NCBI GenBank assembly: GCA_965277075.1
Contig: OZ255707.1
Coordinates: 558,001-622,000 of the forward strand
DNA length: 64,000 bases
From: Lustribacter sp965277075
GTDB lineage: Bacteria > Vulcanimicrobiota > Vulcanimicrobiia > Vulcanimicrobiales > Vulcanimicrobiaceae
Direction: 5' to 3'
Shown here: piece after piece, positions 57,275 to 64,000 of the stretch
Position numbering within the stretch: position 1 is the stretch's first letter
Layout: each line of letters opens with the position of its first letter
Program-made: the position numbers and the translations under genes
The notes under the pieces: model-generated
Told to the model about the DNA's origin: nothing
Databases searched by the model: none
What the model saw: the letters and a program-made list of their open reading frames with translations, nothing else

Positions 57275-57688
57275 CTATTCCGCTGGAAGAGCGGCGATCC
57301 CGACACGTGCGATGCCTTCATCTTCCGCCGACGCACGGCCGGAAACCCCCACCGCGCCGACACAATTCTCGCCGACCATGACCGGCAACGCGCCTTGGAT
57401 CAAAATACTATCGGGGTACGGATAATGCAGGAAGGCGGGACGCTCGACGACGCGCGCCTCGAGTTCCTTGGTCGGTTTCCGGGTCAGCGCCGCAGCGCGC
57501 GCCTTGCCGATCGCGACGTCGGCCGTTGTGGGGCCGGCGCCGTCGAATCGATCGAATCGTAACAGGTATCCGGCGTCATCGACGATCGCAATCGCGACCG
57601 GGTTTCCGCCGCTCGCGTACGCTTCGTCGCGCGCGGCGGTCATGATCGCCGTAACGTCATCCGACGTCAGCATGGGTCGTTGTCGCAT
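57275..57688 (-). CDS. GlcG/HbpS-family protein
   Basis: The 137-residue protein is a single GlcG/HbpS domain (AIMTAARDEAYASGGNPVAI, DGAGPTTADVAIGKARAA, VGAVGVSGRASAEDEGIARV). Family members bind haem or occur with glycolate and diol metabolism; the exact role is unknown. It overlaps the end of the PanE-like gene by 32 bases, so the two are coupled. ATG 57673 is an alternative start. Confidence 0.88.
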   Translation of the reverse strand: MRQRPMLTSDDVTAIMTAARDEAYASGGNPVAIAIVDDAGYLLRFDRFDGAGPTTADVAIGKARAAALTRKPTKELEARVVERPAFLHYPYPDSILIQGALPVMVGENCVGAVGVSGRASAEDEGIARVGIAALPAE

Positions 57689-58604
57689 CGCTTCCTCTTT
57701 CTGCCGGCTGCATTTCGCGAGCGCGAATCAGCCGGAACATCGTCTCGTTATAGGGTGTCGGAACGGCGGCGCGGCGCCCCGCCGCAACGACCGCACCGTT
57801 GATGTGCTCGATCTCGGTTTTGGTACCGTTGTCGATGTCGGCGAGCATCGAATTACGCATGCTGCCGGTCTGTTCAACGATCGCGCGCACGTAGGCCCAG
57901 GGATCGCTGAACGGCAACGCTATGCGCATCGCGCTTGCGACCGTTGCGCCTTCTTGCGCGAGCGAACGCGCGACCTCACTCGCATTCGGGTCGTCGAGCA
58001 CGACGGAATTCGGCCGATCGAGCAGCGTCGCGACCGGATTGATCGCGGCGTTCGCGATGAGCTTCCCCCACAGGTGCGGGCGAATGTCGTACGCGACCGA
58101 TGCCGGGAAACCGGCGTCGTTGAGCAGCCGCGCGACGCGCGCGCACACGTCGGGCGAAGCACCGCCCGGACCGAGTATCGTCGAACCGGTGCCGACGCGA
58201 ACGGCAACGCCCGGCGCAGTGCTCAATGCCGATTCCGTTGTCGCGCCCACGACCAGCGCAACGTTGCCGCCAAGGACCGCCTTCACCGCGTCCTCGCCGC
58301 CGACGCCGTTCTGCAGCGAAACGATCGCGCACGACGGATCGAGGTTACGCGTAAACGGCCGGAGCGCGCGCAGCGTATCGGTCGCGCGAACGAAGAGAAA
58401 GAGCACCTGCGACGAGAAAAGATCGCGCGCGTTGGCCCCGATAACGACCCGGCGCGGCGGTTCGCCGGCGAGGCGCAGACCCTCACGCTTAACGGCCTCG
58501 ACGACGTCGCCACGGATCTCGAGCATCGTCACGTCGTGGTCGCCGGCGAGGCGATTACCGAACAGCGTCCCGAGTGCGCCAGCCCCGAGAATTCCGATGC
58601 GCAT
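57657..58604 (-). CDS. panE: Ketopantoate reductase family protein (PanE/ApbA)
   Basis: The 315-residue protein has an NADP-binding N-terminus (RIGILGAGALGTLFGNRLAG), the motif VSLQNGVGGEDAV, and the C-terminal helical domain with catalytic lysine in LWGKLIANAAINPVATLL and NGTKTEIEHINGAV. It probably makes pantoate for coenzyme A synthesis, but PanE homologues with other substrates are common, and no other pantothenate genes are nearby. Confidence 0.88.
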   Translation of the reverse strand: MRIGILGAGALGTLFGNRLAGDHDVTMLEIRGDVVEAVKREGLRLAGEPPRRVVIGANARDLFSSQVLFLFVRATDTLRALRPFTRNLDPSCAIVSLQNGVGGEDAVKAVLGGNVALVVGATTESALSTAPGVAVRVGTGSTILGPGGASPDVCARVARLLNDAGFPASVAYDIRPHLWGKLIANAAINPVATLLDRPNSVVLDDPNASEVARSLAQEGATVASAMRIALPFSDPWAYVRAIVEQTGSMRNSMLADIDNGTKTEIEHINGAVVAAGRRAAVPTPYNETMFRLIRAREMQPAERGSDATTTHADVG

Positions 58605-58611
58605 CAGAGCT

Positions 58612-59262
58612 CTAGTACCAAGAGCGATTCCGTATTCCCGCGTGCGGACCGCGAAAGAATCCGATCAGCAGCACGCCACAGCAAAATCCGCCGATATGGC
58701 TGAAGTACGCGACGCCCCCGGCATCACTCGCGCTCGGAACCGAGAGCTGGCCGAAGCCGTTTACGAATTGTGCCGCCGCCCAGACCCCGATAACGAGGAC
58801 CGCGGGCAACCGGAACACGAGTGAGGTCGGAAACGATACGATGTAGGCGCCGAGAACGCCCGCGATCGCGCCCGACGCGCCGATGGCCGGGAGATGGCTG
58901 CCGGGGCCGATCGATATCTGCGCGAGTTCGCCTGCGAATCCGCAGCAAAGATACAACGCGGCGAAGCGGACGTGGCCGCAGAGTGATTCGATCGACGGAC
59001 CGAACGCAAAGAGAAAAAGCATGTTGAACGCGATGTGGGTGATACCGGCATGCACGAACATCGCGGTTGCGATCGTCAAGAACGCCGACGGCGGGCTCGG
59101 CGGCGGTAAGACGATGTGATGCGTGATGTTGTAGGGGACCGCGGCAAACGCCCCGATGAACGCGCCGGCGTCCGGTGCCCGGAGTTCTTGGACGAACACC
59201 GAGACGTTGGCGGCGATCAAGAGCCAGACGACGACCGGAACGGCGCCGCCGGGCAGAATCAA
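58612..59262 (-). CDS. Rhomboid-family intramembrane serine protease
   Basis: The 216-residue membrane protein has six helices with the catalytic serine in IGASGAIAGVLGAY and the histidine in YFSHIGGFCCG. The HAGITHIAFNMLFLFAFG motif on helix 2 supplies the His/Asn of the oxyanion hole. It cleaves membrane-embedded proteins. Its ATG overlaps the stop of the MlaD-like gene. Confidence 0.93.
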   Translation of the reverse strand: MILPGGAVPVVVWLLIAANVSVFVQELRAPDAGAFIGAFAAVPYNITHHIVLPPPSPPSAFLTIATAMFVHAGITHIAFNMLFLFAFGPSIESLCGHVRFAALYLCCGFAGELAQISIGPGSHLPAIGASGAIAGVLGAYIVSFPTSLVFRLPAVLVIGVWAAAQFVNGFGQLSVPSASDAGGVAYFSHIGGFCCGVLLIGFFRGPHAGIRNRSWY

Positions 59263-60929
59263 AACTGCAGCTGAAGGCCGAAGGCGCTGCGCCGCCCCGC
59301 ATGCGTGATATCGCGCTCGCCGCCGAAGACTTGCACGCCTTTTCCGACGTTGACCGTTCCGTAGGCGTCGAGCGTCGGAAAGCGCAGGTCGTACACTCGC
59401 GCTTCGAGGCCGACGACGCCGGGCGTATATTGAATGAGGCCGCCGAGATTTGAATACAGCATGCCGCCGCCGACGCGGAGGTTGCGCGAGAGCCGCTGTT
59501 CGAGCACGAAGTTCGCCGACGTCTGCGGCGTTCCGACGTCGTTGGCGCCGCCGAGGACGGAGAATTTTCCGGTCGGTAAGAGTTGCAGGTTGAAATCCGC
59601 TTGTGGACCATTGCTATTTGTGACCAGCAGCGGTTGCGTGAATTTCGATGCATCGTACGGCCCGAGTTCCGTCAAACGAATCTGAAACGCGATCAAGTTT
59701 CGCGTTGCGGCGGCAAGTCGCTGACGGATCGCGCCGAGCGCCTGCGGTTGGGGCGACGAGAGCACGACGGGCTGCGCCGATTGCACCCCGATCCGCTGCG
59801 GCGCCGAGGTCGCCGGCGGTCCGGGCGGCGGTGCCGCCCCCGGGACGCGGCCCGGCGTGACGACGCCGCCGGCCGGTACAGCCGGCGGCGGCGTCGCATT
59901 GGGATCGATGCCGTAAACGCTACTGGTCGCGCCGAATTGGGCGAGCAGCGAGTTCAGTTTCTGCGTCGCGGCATCCACGTTTGCAACCGTGTCGCGCAAC
60001 TGTGCTTGCGTCTGCGGGTTGCTGGTGAGATTGTGCAGATCGCTCGTGATCGCACCGATCGTCGTCGCCGTTTGCGCTAGCCCGCGCGTCGTGTCGATCA
60101 GGTTTTGCCGAACCTGCGGATTCGAGGCGAGCGTTTTGACCTGGTCGACGGTCTGGTTGAGCGAGACGGATGTCGCGTTCAGTTGCCCCAAAAGCCGATC
60201 GACGCGCGGACCGCTCCGGCGAACGTCGGTGTCGAGTTGTGAGCTGATATCGAGCAGATTTCCGCTTCCCGCGTCGAGGGTGCGCTGGAGTGTCGCCGTA
60301 AGCGTATCGAATCGGTCGACGAGCGCAAAGAGCCGGGCACTGCCTTGGGTCGTAAGATGGTTCGCGCCGTCGAGCGTGGACTGCAGCGTATCGAGCAGCT
60401 TCGGCTCGCGCTCTTCGAGCTGCGAGAGCATCCGGTCGAGGCGATGGACTTCACCTTGTCCCTGTTCCAGCAAATCGCTGAGCGTTGCGGGATTGGTGCC
60501 TTGCGGCTGCTGTTCGATCGGCAGCACTTCACGCGGGAGCAACGCGACGGCGCTCGGCGCCGGCGTCGGTTCGACGATTCCCGACGGGCGCGGCGCCGGC
60601 GCCGGCGGCAGAATCTCGACGGACGTATCCCCGGTTAGCGGCGCGGCGATCAGGAACCGCGCGTCGCGCGGAATGTCCACGTTGTTATTGATCCCGAGGA
60701 TCACTTCGACCGTAAAATCTTCGGCCAGCAATCGCGTCTCTTGCACGACGCCGACGACGACGCCGCTTTCATAGACGAGCGCGCCTCGATGCAGCCCGGC
60801 TGCCGACTTGAAATGCACGCCGATCGGATAACGCCCGCCGGTGCCGATGTTGCGGATGACGAGCAGAATCGCAAAGAGTCCGACCAGACCCAAGAGAGTA
60901 AAGAGACCGACGATCGCTTGACGATTCAT
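59259..60929 (-). CDS. mlaD: MCE-domain lipid-transport protein (MlaD-like) with outer-membrane-like C-terminus
   Basis: MlaD-type proteins form hexameric rings that pass phospholipids between membranes. The 556-residue protein has an inner-membrane anchor (residues 7-26) and one MCE domain (about 33-108, GVHFKSAAGLHRGALVYESG). A helical needle region of about 200 residues follows (LSQLEEREPKLLDTLQSTLD and later), then a proline-rich linker (about 343-385). It ends in a beta-rich segment in FGLQLQF, an outer-membrane-protein-like signature. It follows mlaF in the same operon but after a 160-base repeat element. Confidence 0.92.
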   Translation of the reverse strand: MNRQAIVGLFTLLGLVGLFAILLVIRNIGTGGRYPIGVHFKSAAGLHRGALVYESGVVVGVVQETRLLAEDFTVEVILGINNNVDIPRDARFLIAAPLTGDTSVEILPPAPAPRPSGIVEPTPAPSAVALLPREVLPIEQQPQGTNPATLSDLLEQGQGEVHRLDRMLSQLEEREPKLLDTLQSTLDGANHLTTQGSARLFALVDRFDTLTATLQRTLDAGSGNLLDISSQLDTDVRRSGPRVDRLLGQLNATSVSLNQTVDQVKTLASNPQVRQNLIDTTRGLAQTATTIGAITSDLHNLTSNPQTQAQLRDTVANVDAATQKLNSLLAQFGATSSVYGIDPNATPPPAVPAGGVVTPGRVPGAAPPPGPPATSAPQRIGVQSAQPVVLSSPQPQALGAIRQRLAAATRNLIAFQIRLTELGPYDASKFTQPLLVTNSNGPQADFNLQLLPTGKFSVLGGANDVGTPQTSANFVLEQRLSRNLRVGGGMLYSNLGGLIQYTPGVVGLEARVYDLRFPTLDAYGTVNVGKGVQVFGGERDITHAGRRSAFGLQLQF

Positions 60930-60933
60930 ATCC

Positions 60934-61099
60934 TAGTGTCGTGAACCGGAAGTTCCGTGCAAAAGATCACGAAGGATTTTTGTACGAATCGAGGAGTGAT
61001 GAGGGAGCAACGTCGCCGCGTTGTGATCGAAAAACGACGACGAGTCGTGCAAAAAGACGAGTGAGATTTTGTGCGTGGACTTTCGGTTCATGACACTAG
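60934..61099. repeat. Palindromic MITE-like element, copy B
   Basis: The ends are 21-base inverted repeats matching at 19 positions (60934-60954 and 61079-61099), each beginning CTAGTGTC. The centre (61009-61023) is a small hairpin at the exact midpoint. The interior matches copy A at 25829-25993 in the same orientation. The right-end CTAG provides the TAG stop of mlaF, and the left end is four bases from the mlaD start. The element thus fills the whole gap inside the mla operon. Confidence 0.87.
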
Positions 61100-61851
61100 A
61101 TCGGGATCGGCCCGACTTCACTCCCTTGCAAAAATTGCTGCACGATCGGATTGGGCGAATCCCGAATCTCATCGCAGGTCCCGTACGCGATGATCGCACC
61201 CTCGAAGAGCATCGCGACGTAATCGGCCATTTGAAAGATGCTCTCCAGATCGTGGCTGACCACAACCGCCGTCCCGTTGAGACGCTGGCGCAGGCGTACG
61301 ATCAGGTCGGTGAGGACGTGCGTGATGATCGGATCGAGCCCGGTGGTCGGCTCGTCGTAGAGAACGCACTGGGGATTCGAGACGACCGCGCGTGCGAAGC
61401 CGGCCCGTTTGACCATGCCGCCGGACAGTTCCGCCGGGAAGCGATCGATGACGTTACCCAGGCCGACGCTCTCGAGCGTTTCTTCCACCGTCGTGCGAAT
61501 CTTCGCCTCGGGCATCTTCGTGTGTTCGCGCAGCGGTAGCGCAACGTTTTCGAAGATGGACAGCGAATCGAAAAGCGCCGCGAATTGAAATGAAAAACCG
61601 ATCGTTTGCCGCATGTCTACGAGATCGCGTTCGCGGATCGTACTGATATCGCGACTCTGCAATAGGACGCGGCCCTCATCGGGCCGCTTGAGGCCGTTGA
61701 TCAGCCGTAGGATCGTCGACTTGCCCGCGCCCGAGAGGCCGATGATGCAGGTGATCGCGCCCTCGACGACATCGAGCGAGAGATTTTGCATCACGACTTT
61801 CGGGCCATAGCGGACGCCGATGTTTTCCAACCGCGCGTAGATATTCGGCAT
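61096..61851 (-). CDS. mlaF: Phospholipid ABC transporter ATPase MlaF
   Basis: The 251-residue ATPase has Walker A GLSGAGKST, Q-loop FSFQFAALFDSL, signature ELSGGMVKRAGFARA (the Mla-specific form), Walker B VLYDEPTTGLDP and switch histidine VVSHDLESIF. It drives lipid movement with MlaE and MlaD. It lies five bases after mlaE. Confidence 0.96.
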   Translation of the reverse strand: MPNIYARLENIGVRYGPKVVMQNLSLDVVEGAITCIIGLSGAGKSTILRLINGLKRPDEGRVLLQSRDISTIRERDLVDMRQTIGFSFQFAALFDSLSIFENVALPLREHTKMPEAKIRTTVEETLESVGLGNVIDRFPAELSGGMVKRAGFARAVVSNPQCVLYDEPTTGLDPIITHVLTDLIVRLRQRLNGTAVVVSHDLESIFQMADYVAMLFEGAIIAYGTCDEIRDSPNPIVQQFLQGSEVGPIPI

Positions 61852-61856
61852 CGTCG

Positions 61857-62627
61857 TTATTGGAAGAGAATGTACGAAAGCGCGAAGTTGAAAATGAAGA
61901 TCAAAATGATCGCCGTCACGACCGCACCGGTCGTTGAGCGTCCGACACCGGCAGCGCCGCCGCGCGTGCGCAACCCGTTGTACGAACCGATGATCGCGAT
62001 GATGATTGCGAAGACGATCGACTTGATCAGCCCGCGCAACACGTCGGAGAAGGGCACCGTCGCTCGCGCAGAGTTGATGAACGACTCGTAGCTGATGTGC
62101 GCGTAAATCTGTGCGATGATCATGCCGCCGAGCGTCCCGATGATATCGGCGAACACGGTGAGCAGCGGGAGCATGACGATGAGCGCGATCAGCCGCGGCA
62201 CCACCAGCATGCGTACCGGCGAGAGCCCGAGCGACTCGAGGGCTTCGATCTGCTCCGTGACGACCATCGAACCGAGTTCGGCCGAAATGGCTGCGCCCGA
62301 GCGGCCCGCGACCACGACGGCCGAGAGCATCGGACCGAGCTCGCGGACCATCGTGAACGTGACCGCACCGCCGACCAGATTACCGACGCCGTACTGCACC
62401 GCTTGGACCGCGGATTCGAGTGCGAACACCATGCCGGTGAAGAGTGAGGTCAGAATGACGATCGCCCAGGACTGCACGCCCAGCAGATACGCTTGATCGA
62501 TCGTCTCGCGAACGCGGATACGAAGGCGGCTGATGAAGCCGACGGACTCACCGAAGAGCGACGCCGCTCCGCCCGCGTACGAGAAAAATCCCGACGTCGA
62601 GCGCCCGATGTCTTCGAGCACGTTCAT
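61857..62627 (-). CDS. mlaE: Phospholipid ABC transporter permease MlaE
   Basis: The 256-residue membrane protein matches the MlaE family: QSWAIVILTSLFTGMVFALE, RELGPMLSAVVVAGRSGAAI, AELGSMVVTEQIEALESLG, and the C-terminal helices near GLRTRGGAAGVGRSTTGAVV. ATG 62627 overlaps the stop of the upstream small gene (ATGA). Confidence 0.96.
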   Translation of the reverse strand: MNVLEDIGRSTSGFFSYAGGAASLFGESVGFISRLRIRVRETIDQAYLLGVQSWAIVILTSLFTGMVFALESAVQAVQYGVGNLVGGAVTFTMVRELGPMLSAVVVAGRSGAAISAELGSMVVTEQIEALESLGLSPVRMLVVPRLIALIVMLPLLTVFADIIGTLGGMIIAQIYAHISYESFINSARATVPFSDVLRGLIKSIVFAIIIAIIGSYNGLRTRGGAAGVGRSTTGAVVTAIILIFIFNFALSYILFQ

Positions 62628-62968
62628 TCGGGCCGCAGTTCCGCCAGCGTGGCGAGGACGCCTTGCACGGCCTCGATCCGCTTGACGGCGACACCGCGTT
62701 CGGCGGCAAGATTGTACTGTCGCACGTAGAGCCCGTCGAGATCGCGGTCGACGCTTTTCAACTGCGCGTCGGCGTCTCGCGCGAAACCGGAGAAATAGTT
62801 TCGTACCGCCCGGAGATACGAAGCGACTTCATCCGCCTCGGGTTGCCCGCGCCGCAGAGCCGCCGCGAACGACTTCTGCGCGCGCGCCATCGCACGGTCC
62901 GTGATGTGAAACGTACCGACGCGCTCGGCGAGCTCCCGTACGCGTTCAGCGCGAAGTACCCGGGTCAC
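62624..62968 (-). CDS. Small helical protein between rph and mlaE
   Basis: The 114-residue protein is alpha-helical with coiled-coil character (ERVRELAERVGTFHITDRAM, LRAVRNYFSGFARDADAQLK, VKRIEAVQGVLATLAELRP). No family is recognised. It overlaps rph at its start (GTGA) and mlaE at its end (ATGA), so it is fully embedded in the operon and may assist the lipid transporter. Confidence 0.65.
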   Translation of the reverse strand: MTRVLRAERVRELAERVGTFHITDRAMARAQKSFAAALRRGQPEADEVASYLRAVRNYFSGFARDADAQLKSVDRDLDGLYVRQYNLAAERGVAVKRIEAVQGVLATLAELRPE

Positions 62969-63702
62969 GCAGCCGGTGTGAGGACACCGAGCGCACGGCG
63001 CTGCGCCTCGAAAAGCTCGCGAATCCCGCCATCGGCGAGCGTCAACAGCGCGTCGAGCTCCGCGCGCGCAAACGGCTTCCCTTCGGCCGTACCCTGCACT
63101 TCGACGAACGCTCCGGCCGCCGTCATCGCAACATTCATGTCGACGTCCGCGCGGCTGTCTTCTTCATACGGTAAATCGAGCACCGGAACCCCGTTCACAA
63201 TCCCGACCGACACGGCCGCGATCTGGCCGACCAGCGGCCACGTCTTCGCATCGCCTTCCTTGAACGCCCCGCGCAAGGCCAGCGCGAGTGCGACCCATGC
63301 CCCGGTGATCGACGCCGTGCGCGTTCCGCCGTCAGCTCCGATCACGTCGCAATCGATCGTGATCATGCGCTCGCCGAGCTTCGCCGGGTCGACGGTCGCG
63401 CGGAGCGCGCGGCCGATGAGCCGTTGAATCTCGTGCGTCCGTCCGCCGAGTTTTCCTTTGCTCGCTTCACGCTGCGTCCGCTCGACCGTGGCGCGCGGCA
63501 ACATGCTGTATTCGGCCGTCACCCAGCCCGTGCCGCGACCGCGCATCCACGGGGGAACCCGATCTTCGATCGTTGCCGCGCAAATCACACGCGTGTTCCC
63601 GACCGTGATCAAGACGCTGCCTTCGGCATTCGCCATGTAGCCCGGTTCGAGCGTTACCGGACGCAACACATCCGGCAGACGTCCATCCTCACGCAGCGCC
63701 AC
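62965..63702 (-). CDS. rph: Ribonuclease PH
   Basis: RNase PH trims tRNA 3' ends by phosphorolysis. The 245-residue protein shows LREDGRLPDVLRPVTLEPGY, SVLITVGNTRVICAATIEDR, RGTGWVTAEYSMLPRAT, TIDCDVIGADGGTRTASITG and DLPYEEDSRADVDMNVAMT, all family motifs. It starts at GTG 63702, four bases after the glmS stop. Confidence 0.97.
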   Translation of the reverse strand: MALREDGRLPDVLRPVTLEPGYMANAEGSVLITVGNTRVICAATIEDRVPPWMRGRGTGWVTAEYSMLPRATVERTQREASKGKLGGRTHEIQRLIGRALRATVDPAKLGERMITIDCDVIGADGGTRTASITGAWVALALALRGAFKEGDAKTWPLVGQIAAVSVGIVNGVPVLDLPYEEDSRADVDMNVAMTAAGAFVEVQGTAEGKPFARAELDALLTLADGGIRELFEAQRRALGVLTPAA

Positions 63703-63706
63703 GCAG

Positions 63707-64000
63707 CTATTCCACCGTGACCGTTTTCGCGAGATTCCGGGGTTGATCGACGTCTTTGCCGTCGATATCGGCGATGTGATAAGCAAGCAACTGGAGCGGG
63801 ATGACGTTGACGATCGGCGAGAGCATTTCGTCGACTTTCGGCACCCAACAGACATGATCCGCGATCGCCGCGGCTTCGTCGTCGCCGTGGTTCGCAACGA
63901 GGATGATCGGTGCTTCACGCGCTTTCGCTTCGGAAATATTCGAGAGCATCTTTTCACGAACGCGGCCATCCGTGACGACGCCGACGACGGGTGTTCGCGA
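63707..64000 (-). CDS. glmS: Glucosamine-fructose-6-phosphate aminotransferase GlmS (3' end only)
   Basis: GlmS makes glucosamine-6-phosphate, the GlmM substrate. Only the C-terminal part of the isomerase domain is present: SNISEAKAREAPIILVANHG, VDEMLSPIVNVIPLQLLAYH and the invariant end DQPRNLAKTVTVE. The rest, and any upstream ribozyme or leader, lies beyond the window. Confidence 0.96.
   Translation of the reverse strand, partial: SRTPVVGVVTDGRVREKMLSNISEAKAREAPIILVANHGDDEAAAIADHVCWVPKVDEMLSPIVNVIPLQLLAYHIADIDGKDVDQPRNLAKTVTVE

Noticed and set aside
63707..64000. glmS ribozyme
   Set aside because: The 5' end of glmS is outside the window, so nothing can be said about it.

Overview
The window reads as one continuous, very gene-dense, GC-rich bacterial chromosome segment. 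The cell is diderm: there is an MlaD/MlaE/MlaF phospholipid-transport operon and many exported proteins. It also carries Gram-positive-style signalling: a CdaA/CdaR c-di-AMP cassette, a c-di-AMP (ydaO-type) riboswitch, SpoIIE/RsbU phosphatases and a STAS antagonist. This mix fits an uncultured diderm of the Terrabacteria side such as Candidatus Eremiobacterota (WPS-2). That assignment is an inference from gene content and was not tested. No rRNA, CRISPR array, phage or transposase was seen.

Layout. 1-14.9 kb is housekeeping: clpX (5' cut by the window), msrB, a large beta-sandwich protein, a Crp-type regulator, a GGDEF protein, priA, rpsT, rsgA, then cdaA-cdaR-glmM, a c-di-AMP riboswitch and an NlpC/P60 hydrolase. 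14.9-21 kb holds tRNA-Gln(TTG), a STAS protein, and an ilvD-thrC-thrB run coupled by GTGA overlaps. 21-27.7 kb holds a FecR-type protein, a prolyl oligopeptidase, a Xer-type recombinase and a peroxiredoxin. 27.6-33.1 kb is an accessory block for uptake and ring cleavage of a small aromatic or organic acid: ABC permease and ATPase, two VOC proteins, a FAH hydrolase, a solute-binding protein and a CMD/AhpD-like protein. 33.2-39.2 kb has a DUF3891 protein, a multicopper oxidase, a Phd/VapC toxin-antitoxin pair in a lower-GC patch, an RsbU phosphatase and a TetR regulator. 39.2-42.3 kb is a leftward operon: exported carbonic anhydrase, exported adenosine deaminase, ribokinase. 42.4-57 kb is accessory metabolism and signalling. 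57-64 kb is a leftward run from glmS and rph through the mla operon to rhomboid, PanE-like, GlcG-like and HU genes.

Most interesting. (1) Two copies of an approximately 165-bp, fully palindromic element with matching terminal inverted repeats ending in CTAG. Each abuts, and supplies, the TAG stop of a leftward gene (25829-25993 and 60934-61099). (2) A c-di-AMP riboswitch directly before a cell-wall hydrolase and right behind the c-di-AMP synthase/glmM operon. (3) Five genes whose conserved N-terminus has no ATG, GTG or TTG; the best substitutes are ATC, ATA, ATT/ATC and CTG, two of them at TAATN junctions with the upstream stop. (4) A 45-bp palindromic unit inserted twice, in frame, at the N-terminus of IlvD. 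(5) A striking use of 4-6 nt stop-to-stop overlaps between convergent genes.
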